A stretch of DNA of 19,357 nucleotides from Deltaproteobacteria bacterium (GTDB lineage Bacteria; Desulfobacterota; Desulfobacteria; Desulfobacterales; C00003060): positions 1-19,357 of the forward strand of contig JAFDGP010000016.1 of NCBI GenBank assembly GCA_019309245.1, written 5' to 3'. A model generated the notes under the pieces. The model was not told the origin of the DNA and did no database searches. It saw only the letters and a list, made by a program, of their open reading frames with translations. The position numbers were made by a program, and so were the translations under genes. The stretch's first letter is position 1. Every line of letters starts with the position of its first letter. This document shows, one piece after another, positions 1 to 7,758 of the stretch.

Positions 1-1565
1 CACCGACCGGCTCGGGTTCCTCTTGGAAATGCGAGGATCCCCGTTTCCGGCGGCCCCGAAATTTCTTGGATAATTCCAGAGGCAGCATGCTGTTCGGCAG
101 ATAAAGGGGCGTCGTAATCCGGAGAGTCTACCCTGTACCGGCCGTTTGATACCAGGGCGGAAAAACTGGTAATGCGCCAGGTGGCATCAATGGCTCCGGA
201 GAAATTCTGGCAGACCAGGTCCAAGTCCTGTGTGGCGGGGGGCTGGAGGGGATCGGCATTTCCAGCCGACATTTCGCACAGCTTAATGGCTCCATCGGCC
301 GCTGCCTCCGCGTCCCGAAGATCTTGGACAAACTCATCTTTGCTCATCCCAGCAAACCGGTTGGCCGTGGCTACAGCCAGGTCTTTTTGTGCCGATGAGC
401 TCGGCTGGTGGAACACGTAGGCCGGGGCGGAGGTCTCAGCCTTATTGAATTGCCCCCAAACCAGATAACATCGGGCCTTGGCCCGCGTCAACGCCACGTA
501 CAGGAGTCGCAGATTTTCGGCCAGGGTCTCCTCTTGGGTGCGGTAACGATTTTTGTCCTGTTCCTGTGAACCGAGATCCATGGTCAGCCGCATCCCGTTC
601 GCTTCATCATGAAAGACAACCGGCTGCGTTTTGTTCCTGACGATTGACCCGTCCCACGTAAACGGACAAAAGACCACCGGATATTCCAGGCCCTTGCTCT
701 TGTGAATGGTCACGAGCCTGACTGCACGTTCGTCGCTTTCCAGACGAAGCGGATGCTCCTGAGGCCCTGCAGTATCAGGGTTCCGGCGGTCGCAAAGCCA
801 TTTGACCAGACCGGCCATGCCGAGCTTTTTCTCTACAGACGCCTGATGAAGCACCTCGCACAGATGCAGCACGTTGGTAGCACGTCGTTCTGCATTCGGA
901 AGGGCCATTAACCGGGGAATAATCTTTTCATCAAACAGCAGGCGGCGAAACATGTGGACAAACCCCTGCCTTTCCCACAGATCCCGGTAGGTCTTGAACC
1001 GGACCACCCACGCCTCCCATTTCCTGTCGTCTTGAATCAAGACATCCAGATCTTCTGCCTTCAGGCCTATCAGATCGGTGGCGAGGGCGGTTCTGACGAG
1101 GGATTCATGGGTAGGCTCCACAATCCCGGCGAGCAATCTTTGCACCTCCAAAGCCTCCCGGGCCTCAAACAGATTGCCCGTGCTGTACAGGACGCTGGGG
1201 ATATTCAGCGCCGAAAGGGCATCCTTCATGAGCCGGGCCTCGGCATTGGTGCGCACCAATACGGCAATATCTTCCGGGCTTAAGGGGCGCTTGCCAAGAA
1301 GCGCCCGGTGGTCTTGAGCCAATCGAAGCAATCGCGCGATCTCGGCCGCCACGGCTCGTGCAATCAACGGCCGGGCCTCGGATTTCGGTATGGGTTTTCC
1401 GGTGTCCGATGGTGTTTTAACGAACCACAGGTGAAACGGAGCCTCTGTGCGGCCGTCTATGTTGAGGGGCTCACACACAATTTTCCCAGCCGGCACAGCA
1501 GGCTGAAACCGGATCTTGCGATACAAAAACGGATTTTTTGCGCGGGCAAACAGGGTGTTGACTGC
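1..1565 (-). CDS. recB: RecB, part downstream of an in-frame TAG; C-terminus off the left edge
   Basis: This is the continuation of the recB reading frame after the TAG at 1566-1568. I read every codon from 1565 to the left edge in that frame and found no other stop. The translation resumes with AVNTLFARAKNPFLY, the normal RecB sequence after the NWRS motif. It contains a helicase motif V region (LVTIHKSKGLEYPVVF) and motif VI (LLYVALTRAK), so this half of the UvrD-like motor is intact. The C-terminal RecB nuclease domain would lie beyond position 1. RecB is the 3'-5' helicase/nuclease subunit of RecBCD, which processes double-strand ends. Whether this half is made as part of one protein, by reinitiation (TTG and GTG codons occur soon after the TAG), or not at all cannot be told here. 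A recD gene could follow off the left edge. Confidence 0.85.
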
Positions 1566-1568
1566 CTA
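1566..1568 (-). other. in-frame TAG (amber) codon inside recB
   Basis: Codon 455 of recB reads TAG on the minus strand. The preceding residues are DHNWRSTPTLL and the following are AVNTLFARAK, a junction that reads straight through in other RecB proteins, where a polar residue sits (Asn in the E. coli protein as I recall it). One C-to-T change from CAG (Gln) would make it. The frame has no other stop from 2930 to 1, and no frameshift is needed. TAG also ends at least four other genes here (small ORF at 9439, histone-like gene, nadB, SH3 gene), so it is a normal stop in this genome. Confidence 0.9.
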
Positions 1569-2930
1569 CAACAGCGTGGGGGTTGATCGCCAGTTGTGAT
1601 CCAGCGTGTAGCGCCTGCTTACATCTTGAGCGGCCTTCATGTAGGTAAAGATGTCCGCATTCCGAAACCCGTAGATGGCCTGTTTGGGATCCCCCACGAG
1701 GAACATGACACACGATTCGTGACCGAAAATCTTTTTGAAAATATAGTATTGAACGGGGTCTGTATCCTGAAATTCGTCGATCAGCGCCGCCTGGAATCGT
1801 GTCCTGACGGTCCTGGCGAGTCGATTGCCCCTGGGGCCTTTCAGCGCATCTGACACTCTGACGAGCAAGTCATCGAAACACTGAATGTTTTTTTCTTTTT
1901 TTCTTGTTTCCAGTTCCTTTTGAACGAATTGGAACAATGAGACCCTGAGAGAAACAAGGCGGTTGTCAAAAGCCTGAATCAGGGCCGCCTGTTTTGCTTC
2001 AAGGGCGTCACACAGGTCGAAGAAGCGATGAGACGGCACGGCGCGTTCCTTTTTGACCGCTTTTTTCAGCCGGGTTGTGGTAAACTTATCAAACCCTTCG
2101 AACAGGACGGGGTTGTGCCCGTTGCTTGCCAGGTAATCGTCCATCGCCTGGATCCATCCGGGGATCCCAGCAGGCCTGTAGGTGACCCGGCTAAGGTCCC
2201 CGCTGTTTAGAAGGATGTCTTTAACCTCTTTGCGGTCGGTTTTCCACCGGCTTTTTACCTCATTAAAACACCGGATAAAGGCGTGCTCCTGGTCAGTGGT
2301 GTCGACCGGCTGGATCTCGGGGACGATCTTCAGGTATGGTAAGCTCACCCGGTTTCCACAAAGGTGGAGGAGGGACTCCGGGGTGACCTTTCGTGAAATT
2401 GCGTAGTGGATGAAAAGGGGGGAGGACTCACAGAAATGCCTGCGCCAGAAATCATAGACAATCTCGCGCAGGATATCTTGCTGATCCGTGATGATTTCCG
2501 TATCGAACAGGGAGCCGCTTTCAAAGGCGTGTTCCCGAAGCACACGCGCGCAAAATCCGTGAATGGTAAAGATTGACGCCTGATCAAATGCCCGAAGCGC
2601 TTCGGTAAGATTCCGCAGTATGTGTGTGGGGTGTTTGTACTTTTCCACCAGGCTGGCCAAAAAAGGATCGGATGCCTTTCCGGATGAAAAGGCTACCAGG
2701 GCTTGACGCACGGCGGAGCGGATGCGTTCCTTTAACTCCTGGGTGGCTGCCTCGGTAAAAGTGACCACCAGGATTCGACCTACAGGAAGACGCTTTTCTA
2801 TCAGCAGCCGCAAAAAAAGTCCTGAAATGGTGTAGGTCTTCCCGGTCCCGGCCCCGGCTTCAGTCAGGTTCATTCCATCCAGGGGCACCTCAAGGAGGTC
2901 CAATCGGCCCATGACATTACCCCCGCTCAT
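1566..2930 (-). CDS. recB: RecB, N-terminal part of exonuclease V beta subunit, ended by premature TAG
   Basis: This is the N-terminal 454 residues of RecB, the ATP-dependent 3'-5' helicase and nuclease subunit of RecBCD. Visible superfamily 1 motifs are Walker A AGAGTGKT (residues 25-32), VVTFTEAATQELKERI (motif Ia), IHGFCARVL, Walker B LIDEFQDTD (383-391), motif III GDPKQAIYGFR (413-423) and NWRST (447-451). A fragment ending here would lack motifs V and VI and the nuclease domain, so it should be inactive by itself. The ATG start overlaps the recC stop as ATGA, which implies translational coupling in a recC-recB operon. Genes of this family usually run to about 1,100-1,250 residues, so the TAG at codon 455 is premature. 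Conservation on both sides suggests a recent mutation, a sequence error, or suppression. Confidence 0.95.
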   Translation of the reverse strand: MSGGNVMGRLDLLEVPLDGMNLTEAGAGTGKTYTISGLFLRLLIEKRLPVGRILVVTFTEAATQELKERIRSAVRQALVAFSSGKASDPFLASLVEKYKHPTHILRNLTEALRAFDQASIFTIHGFCARVLREHAFESGSLFDTEIITDQQDILREIVYDFWRRHFCESSPLFIHYAISRKVTPESLLHLCGNRVSLPYLKIVPEIQPVDTTDQEHAFIRCFNEVKSRWKTDRKEVKDILLNSGDLSRVTYRPAGIPGWIQAMDDYLASNGHNPVLFEGFDKFTTTRLKKAVKKERAVPSHRFFDLCDALEAKQAALIQAFDNRLVSLRVSLFQFVQKELETRKKEKNIQCFDDLLVRVSDALKGPRGNRLARTVRTRFQAALIDEFQDTDPVQYYIFKKIFGHESCVMFLVGDPKQAIYGFRNADIFTYMKAAQDVSRRYTLDHNWRSTPTLL

Positions 2931-5900
2931 GAGGCCGCCTTTTTTTGATTGGCCATGATGGGAGACAGGATCTGTATGGCCAAGGCCGTAAATTCCGGAC
3001 CAAGAGGGTCGGTTCCTTCAAAGCAGAGCTGATAATAGGGGTTCTGACGTTCTCCCGGTCGCCAGTCGTCTCCCCACCACTGTTTCCAGGCTGCAATCAA
3101 GGCTTGGTCTTCGGGCAGCTTTCTTTCTACGAGCTGGTCAGCATAGGCCCAGGAAGACTCGGAAAAAAAAGGAAGGGGCCGGGTCAGGCCGTCCCAGTAG
3201 ATCTCCAGCAGTTCCTGGAGTCGTTTCCTGGCGTCGGGCAGGGGAGGGTACTGCCAGCCCACCCAGGAGCGCCCCCTGGCGGTCTTGTGGAGTCCGACAA
3301 GCATGCTGGCTCGGCACACCCTGTGTTGTTTCAGGCAGTTGAGCACCAGATGGCGAATCCACAAACTAACTCGGTCCTTTCCTTTCAGCACTGCATACCG
3401 GTATTGAACCAAACCTTTCGGCCCGACCCCGTGAAGGTGTCCCGTGATTCGAAACCCGCCCATATCGAGGTCCACGGCCAAGGGTGCTGGCAGCGGAACC
3501 GGGATGTACGGGGCTGTTTGTTCCGAAAAGCGTTCAATGGCCTGGCTGATGCTATCATAAAGGCACGTGCCCACCGTACCGTGGGGCAGTTGTCCGGCCG
3601 CCCACACTACTCGGCGGAACCCTTTCAGGTCCTGTGCAGACAAAGATCTTTCCAGCAGGGCCTGCTCGAGGTGATATCGATCCAGGCCTGTCACACTGAA
3701 GGCCTCTGCATCTTCCAGTATCGGCCCCTGGGGATCGAGATAGATCCCCAGGCGTCGATTCATGAGAAATCGAGCGGGATTGCCGAAGAACTGACAAAGA
3801 TCACCGACACTGACGTGCTTCCAACGCGTCTCCGGTGTGGAAATTCCCTTTGAGATAAAAGGGCCGTTTTGATGTGGGCCTTCCAGGAGGGCCTGGGCGG
3901 CATGTTTGTATTGTTCGCAGTAGCTGAACAGCTTGGCATCCTTGCTGAAATAGACGGGGCTAAACGGCTGGAGCCGATGCTTGGTTATAAGATGGTCTAC
4001 AATGGCGCAACCGGGAATTTCAAAACCTTGTTCGATGTAATCCATGAGTTCGCTGACCAGCACCGAGGGGGGAATCGGAGTGTTGTCCTGAATGTCTTGT
4101 CCCACGTAGCTGATGTGAAGCCGGCTCCTGGCGGAAAGTAAAGACTCAAGAAACAAATACCGGTCATCATCGCGCCGGGATCGGTCGCCAGGTCTCGGGT
4201 GCCGTGCGATCAGATCGAAACCCAGCTGGCGGGATTCTCTGGGGTAAGCATCTGCATTCATGCCGACCAGACAAATGACCTTAAATGGGATGCTTCGCAT
4301 GGGCAGCATGGCGCAAAAGGTAATCCCACCGGCCATAAATCCGAATCCCACGCTTTCAGTTTCCAAGCAACGGGTCAGATAGGCCTTGATGACACTGATA
4401 TCCACCAGTGCATGGAAGTCGGCGTCTTGTTCCATCTCGCCCAGAGCCAGGACCGTGTTTCGAAGTAACGGGTGTTCATCTGCGCTGTCATCGTCCGTGT
4501 CAAGGAAGGTGTCAATGATTTGACTGAGGGTGCGGGACCAGGAGGCGAGCGATCGAGGCTCAGCCAAGGGCCGGATCAGGGTGACGAGACGATCCACGAA
4601 GTCCATGAACCTTCCCAGAATCAGGGTATCCGCCCCTTCGATGGGATCATAGGGAAGAATGTCCTGAAAGGCATGTTCTCCATGCCCGGGCAAGGCATAG
4701 CCCAGAATTAGTCGCTCAAGGCCCGCTGCCCATGTATTTTCCCGTGTCGCCGGTAGCCCAAGATCCTTTCGGTTCTCAGCGTCGATACCCCATCGAATGC
4801 GTGTTTCCGCGATCCAGGTGCGGATTTTTTCCAGGTCGGGCTCCGACAAAGAGAACCTGGCGCGCACCGGGGCCGATTCGAGCACGGCCATGACTTCAGA
4901 GGCCTTGAAACGGGTGCCGCAAAGTTCCAGCAGGGACAAAAATGCCTCGACCACCGGGCTTTCGCGGCGCGCACTGCGATCTGCGAGGTTAAATGGGAAT
5001 CGGCGGGCCTTGTTGACGGGCACGTCAAAAACCGCTCCGATATAAGGGGCATAGGCCTCGATGTCCGGGGTCATGACGAGCACATCTTTGGGTTCAAGGT
5101 CCGGATCCTGTTCAAACATATGAAGAAGTTGGTCATAAAGGACTTCGATTTCCCGCATCGGGCTGTGACACACGTGTATCCGGATGGATTCGTCTTCGGC
5201 ACGGATTACCCGCTTTCCCGTGCCCGAGACGCCTGCCTCTTGGAGGTTGAGGATATCGCTTTGGATTAATGAAAGAAGGGTCCCGTCAGTCGGGTCTTCA
5301 AAAAGTGAACTTTCCTCACAAGGAAATTCATTGACCAAATCGAAAAAGTCCCGTCCCATTTTACCCATGGAGGCGAGCAGGCTGTTGCCCTTTTCCAGAT
5401 AAAGGTCCTCCAGGGCCATATCTTTACCCCCTGTTCGGTCAGTGGCCCGTCTTATTTCCCACTCCGAGACGATGTCGCCCCAATATTGGCGGCAAGGATT
5501 CATCAAAAAGAGAAAGACTTCCGTCATGTGTGACACGGCTGCAAGCACCTCCATATGGAAGCGCGGCAAAACAGAAATGCCAAAGACGGAAACCCTGGCC
5601 GGTAATCCGCTCGAAGGACTGGGTTTCCGTTTCACGGTATCAAAGAATGCCTTGGCCCTGGCTGGCCGATGTTCCTTTTCCAGATCTTTGACCACTGCCC
5701 GCCAGAGCACTGCCTGCCAGTGATGGTCAAGTCCTTCTTGCCACCGGAGGACCATCTCCGGCCGATAGGTCAGATATTGATCAAAGGTGTGGGCAACCTG
5801 GGTGGCCAGCTGGAAGGTTTTGAGAGGCTTTGGATGGGTACCCAGGTAATGGTTCAAGGATTCGAATTCTTCTCTTTTGACCAGGGTGGGAAGGAGCGCC

Positions 5901-6214
5901 AGGATTTTCCAAGTCATCGTATTTGGAGAAAACGCCCTGTCCGACAGAGGAAGGTGAAGTACCTTTGAGAAAACGTCATCAACAAAGGCATTCGGAAAAG
6001 GAAAGCACACATTTGCGCAGATGCCGTGGCGCTTGGCCAGCTCGGCAGATACCCAGCGTTCCATGCCCCTGCTTTGCACGATGATGATTTCCTGGTTCAT
6101 GGGAGAGGCCGGGGCTTCACTCAGCACGGAAGCCAGGGCCTCAGCAAGAATTTCCAGGCGGTTGCTGGTGAATATCTTAAAGGAAGGTGTGGGAGGCCAG
6201 TCCTGCGTCGACAA
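2927..6214 (-). CDS. recC: RecC, exonuclease V gamma subunit
   Basis: 1,095 residues, close to the roughly 1,120 of E. coli RecC. RecC is the scaffold of RecBCD: it splits the DNA duplex, channels the 3' strand and recognises Chi with an inactivated helicase-like fold. The N-terminus FKIFTSNRLEILAEALA and the block IIIVQSRGMERWVSAELAKR followed by ANVCFPFPNAFV are hallmarks of the family. ICLVGMNADAYPRE and LFLESLLSARSRLHISYVGQ belong to the second, degenerate helicase-like domain. The start is TTG at 6214: no ATG or GTG lies between the upstream in-frame TGA (6236-6238) and the conserved N-terminus. AGGGA at 6225-6229 can act as ribosome binding site. The stop (TGA) overlaps the recB start. 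The gene shows no internal damage, unlike recB. Confidence 0.96.
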   Translation of the reverse strand: MSTQDWPPTPSFKIFTSNRLEILAEALASVLSEAPASPMNQEIIIVQSRGMERWVSAELAKRHGICANVCFPFPNAFVDDVFSKVLHLPLSDRAFSPNTMTWKILALLPTLVKREEFESLNHYLGTHPKPLKTFQLATQVAHTFDQYLTYRPEMVLRWQEGLDHHWQAVLWRAVVKDLEKEHRPARAKAFFDTVKRKPSPSSGLPARVSVFGISVLPRFHMEVLAAVSHMTEVFLFLMNPCRQYWGDIVSEWEIRRATDRTGGKDMALEDLYLEKGNSLLASMGKMGRDFFDLVNEFPCEESSLFEDPTDGTLLSLIQSDILNLQEAGVSGTGKRVIRAEDESIRIHVCHSPMREIEVLYDQLLHMFEQDPDLEPKDVLVMTPDIEAYAPYIGAVFDVPVNKARRFPFNLADRSARRESPVVEAFLSLLELCGTRFKASEVMAVLESAPVRARFSLSEPDLEKIRTWIAETRIRWGIDAENRKDLGLPATRENTWAAGLERLILGYALPGHGEHAFQDILPYDPIEGADTLILGRFMDFVDRLVTLIRPLAEPRSLASWSRTLSQIIDTFLDTDDDSADEHPLLRNTVLALGEMEQDADFHALVDISVIKAYLTRCLETESVGFGFMAGGITFCAMLPMRSIPFKVICLVGMNADAYPRESRQLGFDLIARHPRPGDRSRRDDDRYLFLESLLSARSRLHISYVGQDIQDNTPIPPSVLVSELMDYIEQGFEIPGCAIVDHLITKHRLQPFSPVYFSKDAKLFSYCEQYKHAAQALLEGPHQNGPFISKGISTPETRWKHVSVGDLCQFFGNPARFLMNRRLGIYLDPQGPILEDAEAFSVTGLDRYHLEQALLERSLSAQDLKGFRRVVWAAGQLPHGTVGTCLYDSISQAIERFSEQTAPYIPVPLPAPLAVDLDMGGFRITGHLHGVGPKGLVQYRYAVLKGKDRVSLWIRHLVLNCLKQHRVCRASMLVGLHKTARGRSWVGWQYPPLPDARKRLQELLEIYWDGLTRPLPFFSESSWAYADQLVERKLPEDQALIAAWKQWWGDDWRPGERQNPYYQLCFEGTDPLGPEFTALAIQILSPIMANQKKAAS

Positions 6215-6216
6215 CC

Positions 6217-6378
6217 TTATTCTGTCCCTACAAAATCAAAGCTTGGTGAAAAAACCGGGGGGTATTCGTATCTTTTCTTTGGAAGGCACCTGTGCTGTGC
6301 CGATACCGGCAGCTCCGGAGCCGGGGTCGGTATCTCATCCTCATCGAAAACATACCCGGGGTTTACCCGTGTGACCAC
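6217..6378 (-). CDS. possible 53-aa ORF just upstream of recC
   Basis: A frame that ends in TAA at 6217-6219 is open back to a TAG at 6418-6420. It has no ATG; a GTG at 6378-6376 would give 53 residues starting MVTRVNPGYVFDEDEIP and ending SPSFDFVGTE. The stop sits only 2 bases before the recC TTG start, and the recC ribosome binding site lies inside its last codons. That spacing would fit coupled translation. The GTG has no clear Shine-Dalgarno sequence in front, and competing frames on the other strand are also open here, so chance is a fair explanation. I do not recognise the product. Confidence 0.25.
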   Translation of the reverse strand: MVTRVNPGYVFDEDEIPTPAPELPVSAQHRCLPKKRYEYPPVFSPSFDFVGTE

Positions 6379-6553
6379 CGGCCCAGACTTCTGCCAATTG
6401 AAACATAACCATTGCTTCTAAAACGTCAAGTGTGACGGCTTCGTAAAAAGTCCATCTGCAAAATTTATCACGTGTTGTTTTCAAGGCGTCAAGCCGGAAA
6501 GCACGAAGGTACGAAAGCCTTATTGGACCCTTTCAGGGGCCGGTTGACAGCTT
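6379..6553. other. intergenic stretch upstream of recC; no gene seen
   Basis: This lies between the possible small ORF before recC and the 3' end of the 145-aa gene. It includes GTGACGGCTTCGTAAAAAGTC (split as GTGACGGCTTCG at 6432 onward then TAAAAAGTC). That string resembles a short dispersed intergenic repeat I associate with Desulfobacterales genomes, but only one copy is present here. A weak imperfect hairpin (GGACCC / GGGGCC, about 6525-6542) lies near the end of the 145-aa gene but has no T-run. I cannot point to a convincing recC promoter. Confidence 0.2.
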
Positions 6554-6991
6554 TTACACCGGAGTAATCTCCCGCCCAAAGATATGATCCACAATCGCTG
6601 CCTTGATCTCGGCGGTGGGATGCCAACGGAACTCGTGTTCGTAACGTCTCTTGGCAAAAAGATGTCGGGCATCGATCACCGGTCCGGAGCGCTTCTGCGG
6701 CCCGGCCGGGGGCGCCACCTCCAGGGCCATTCGGGTTTCACGTTCCCGTTCCTCAATGTCGATGCGACCGGAGGCATCAAAGCGAAGAAACGAATACACG
6801 ATGCGGCTGATCGCGATAGGTCTGTGATGTCCCATCTCTACCACAACCACCGCACACCGGATCCTTTGGCCTGCGAACTCCGGAACACGTTCTCCGGGAT
6901 CTCCTCGAAGCAGCCGTTCGTATCGGGCTCTCGGAAAGGCCTGAATGGTGTCGTCATGATTGATTAAAAAAATCTTCAGGCTCGTCCCCAT
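6554..6991 (-). CDS. hypothetical protein, 145 aa
   Basis: A soluble, charged 145-residue protein with no signal peptide or membrane segment. The start is well defined by an AGGGAGA ribosome binding site 4-5 bases before ATG 6991. Features visible are an N-terminal LKIFLINHDDTIQAFP segment, a pattern of alternating hydrophobics (RCAVVVVEM, ISRIVYSFLRFD) that suggests beta strands, and a conserved-looking end with IDARHLFAKRRYEHEFRW. I have an impression of similar uncharacterised proteobacterial proteins but cannot name a family. It lies 80 bases downstream of the J-domain gene on the same strand, so the two are probably cotranscribed. The 80-base gap holds a 7-bp hairpin (GTCCGGC 7008-7014 / GCCGGAC 7030-7036). 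It ends in TAA. No function is assigned. Confidence 0.8.
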   Translation of the reverse strand: MGTSLKIFLINHDDTIQAFPRARYERLLRGDPGERVPEFAGQRIRCAVVVVEMGHHRPIAISRIVYSFLRFDASGRIDIEERERETRMALEVAPPAGPQKRSGPVIDARHLFAKRRYEHEFRWHPTAEIKAAIVDHIFGREITPV

Positions 6992-7071
6992 CGATCTCCC
7001 TCACGTGGTCCGGCCGTGCTACTTCTTGTGCCGGACACAACCCAGCCCAACCGCTACAGGCGCGAAGTGAG

Positions 7072-7404
7072 TCATGATTTGGGGCCGGACTCTTCATCTG
7101 AGACCTTTCCCCATACCGGATCATTCCCAAAACGTTCGAACCACCAGTCGGTTTCCGAGACGTGATATTCCACATCTTCCTTGGTAAAAGAAAACCGGTA
7201 GCGTTTGCAGTAATCCATCATGGTCTTATAGGCCGACACGATCCTTGCGGTCATTTCTTCACACCGGGCCTTGGGCTTATCACAGGTGTCCGGATGCCAT
7301 CGCATCAACTGATCCCTGTAGTTTGCCTTGATTTCTTCAATCGTGGCACGTTCGGGAAGGTTGAGCACCTGTCTTGCTCTGGTGAGTCGCTCATATCTGC
7401 TCAT
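7072..7404 (-). CDS. J-domain (DnaJ-like) protein, 110 aa
   Basis: A short J-domain protein. Residues 1-60 form the typical helices around the HPD tripeptide (H37-P38-D39 in RWHPDTC), preceded by EEIKANYRDQL and followed by ARIVSAYKTM. The HPD motif is what stimulates the ATPase of Hsp70/DnaK. The G/F-rich, zinc-finger and C-terminal substrate-binding domains of full DnaJ are absent. Instead there is a ~45-residue acidic/aromatic tail (YHVSETDWWFERFG). Such minimal J proteins usually act as specialised Hsp70 partners for one client; the client here is unknown. ATG 7404 has GAGG 4 bases upstream. The gene leads a probable two-gene unit with the 145-aa protein. Confidence 0.88.
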   Translation of the reverse strand: MSRYERLTRARQVLNLPERATIEEIKANYRDQLMRWHPDTCDKPKARCEEMTARIVSAYKTMMDYCKRYRFSFTKEDVEYHVSETDWWFERFGNDPVWGKVSDEESGPKS

Positions 7405-7421
7405 GGAGCCTCACTTGACTC

Positions 7422-7439
7422 GGCCTAACAGGCCTTTTT
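7422..7439 (+). terminator. small terminator-like hairpin pointing rightward
   Basis: GGCCT (7422-7426), loop AAC, AGGCC (7430-7434), then five T residues (7435-7439) on the plus strand. The shape is that of a short intrinsic terminator, but no plus-strand gene ends here: the J-domain gene starts at 7404 on the minus strand. It may stop antisense transcription, or simply be a leader hairpin of the J-domain mRNA. The stem is only 5 bp. Confidence 0.35.
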
Positions 7440-7441
7440 GC

Positions 7442-7477
7442 CGCCCCGACATCAGGGTTTCGGCTGGGGTCGGGGCG
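7442..7477. repeat. 9-bp perfect inverted repeat, 18-base loop
   Basis: CGCCCCGAC (7442-7450) pairs perfectly with GTCGGGGCG (7469-7477). It lies next to the terminator-like hairpin in the 7405-7758 intergenic region between the divergent J-domain and tyrA genes. It could be an operator or a structured leader element; it is not followed by a strong T-run on either strand. Confidence 0.5.
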
Positions 7478-7645
7478 TTCTTGCCTTCCTGATACCGTCT
7501 GTTTACCTGTTGGTCACTGGTTTCAGCGATACGCAAACGCCATCCCGGCGCCCGTTCTGATCGTGTGCTTGCCAAGTCCTTGCCTTATACCACAAATCGT
7601 CCAAAAGGCCTACCCATTTGGTGTCGGCCGTTTTCGAGACACGAT

Positions 7646-7676
7646 TTGACACAAGCTGCTACCTCAGGCTTCTAAT
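7646..7676 (+). promoter_or_regulatory. possible sigma-70 promoter for tyrA
   Basis: TTGACA (7646-7651) matches the -35 consensus exactly and TCTAAT (7671-7676) matches the -10 in 5 of 6 positions. The 19-base spacer is longer than the preferred 17, which weakens the call. It lies about 80 bases before the tyrA start, on the right strand. The rest of the intergenic region holds the hairpins listed above. Confidence 0.4.
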
Positions 7677-7758
7677 AGATTTTCAAATCGGGCTGTGTTA
7701 TGAATAAATATAACCGCCGTACGCGGATTGCCTGACGGTATGTGTGGATTGGAGTACC

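Noticed and set aside
1..2930. TAG reassigned genome-wide as a sense codon
   Set aside because: TAG is the stop of at least four other genes in the window at positions where the proteins end as expected, so reassignment is not supported.
2945..3853. 302-codon open frame on the plus strand
   Set aside because: It is fully antisense to recC, whose protein is clearly conserved; the product has no recognisable domain and reflects the GC-rich codon pattern of recC.
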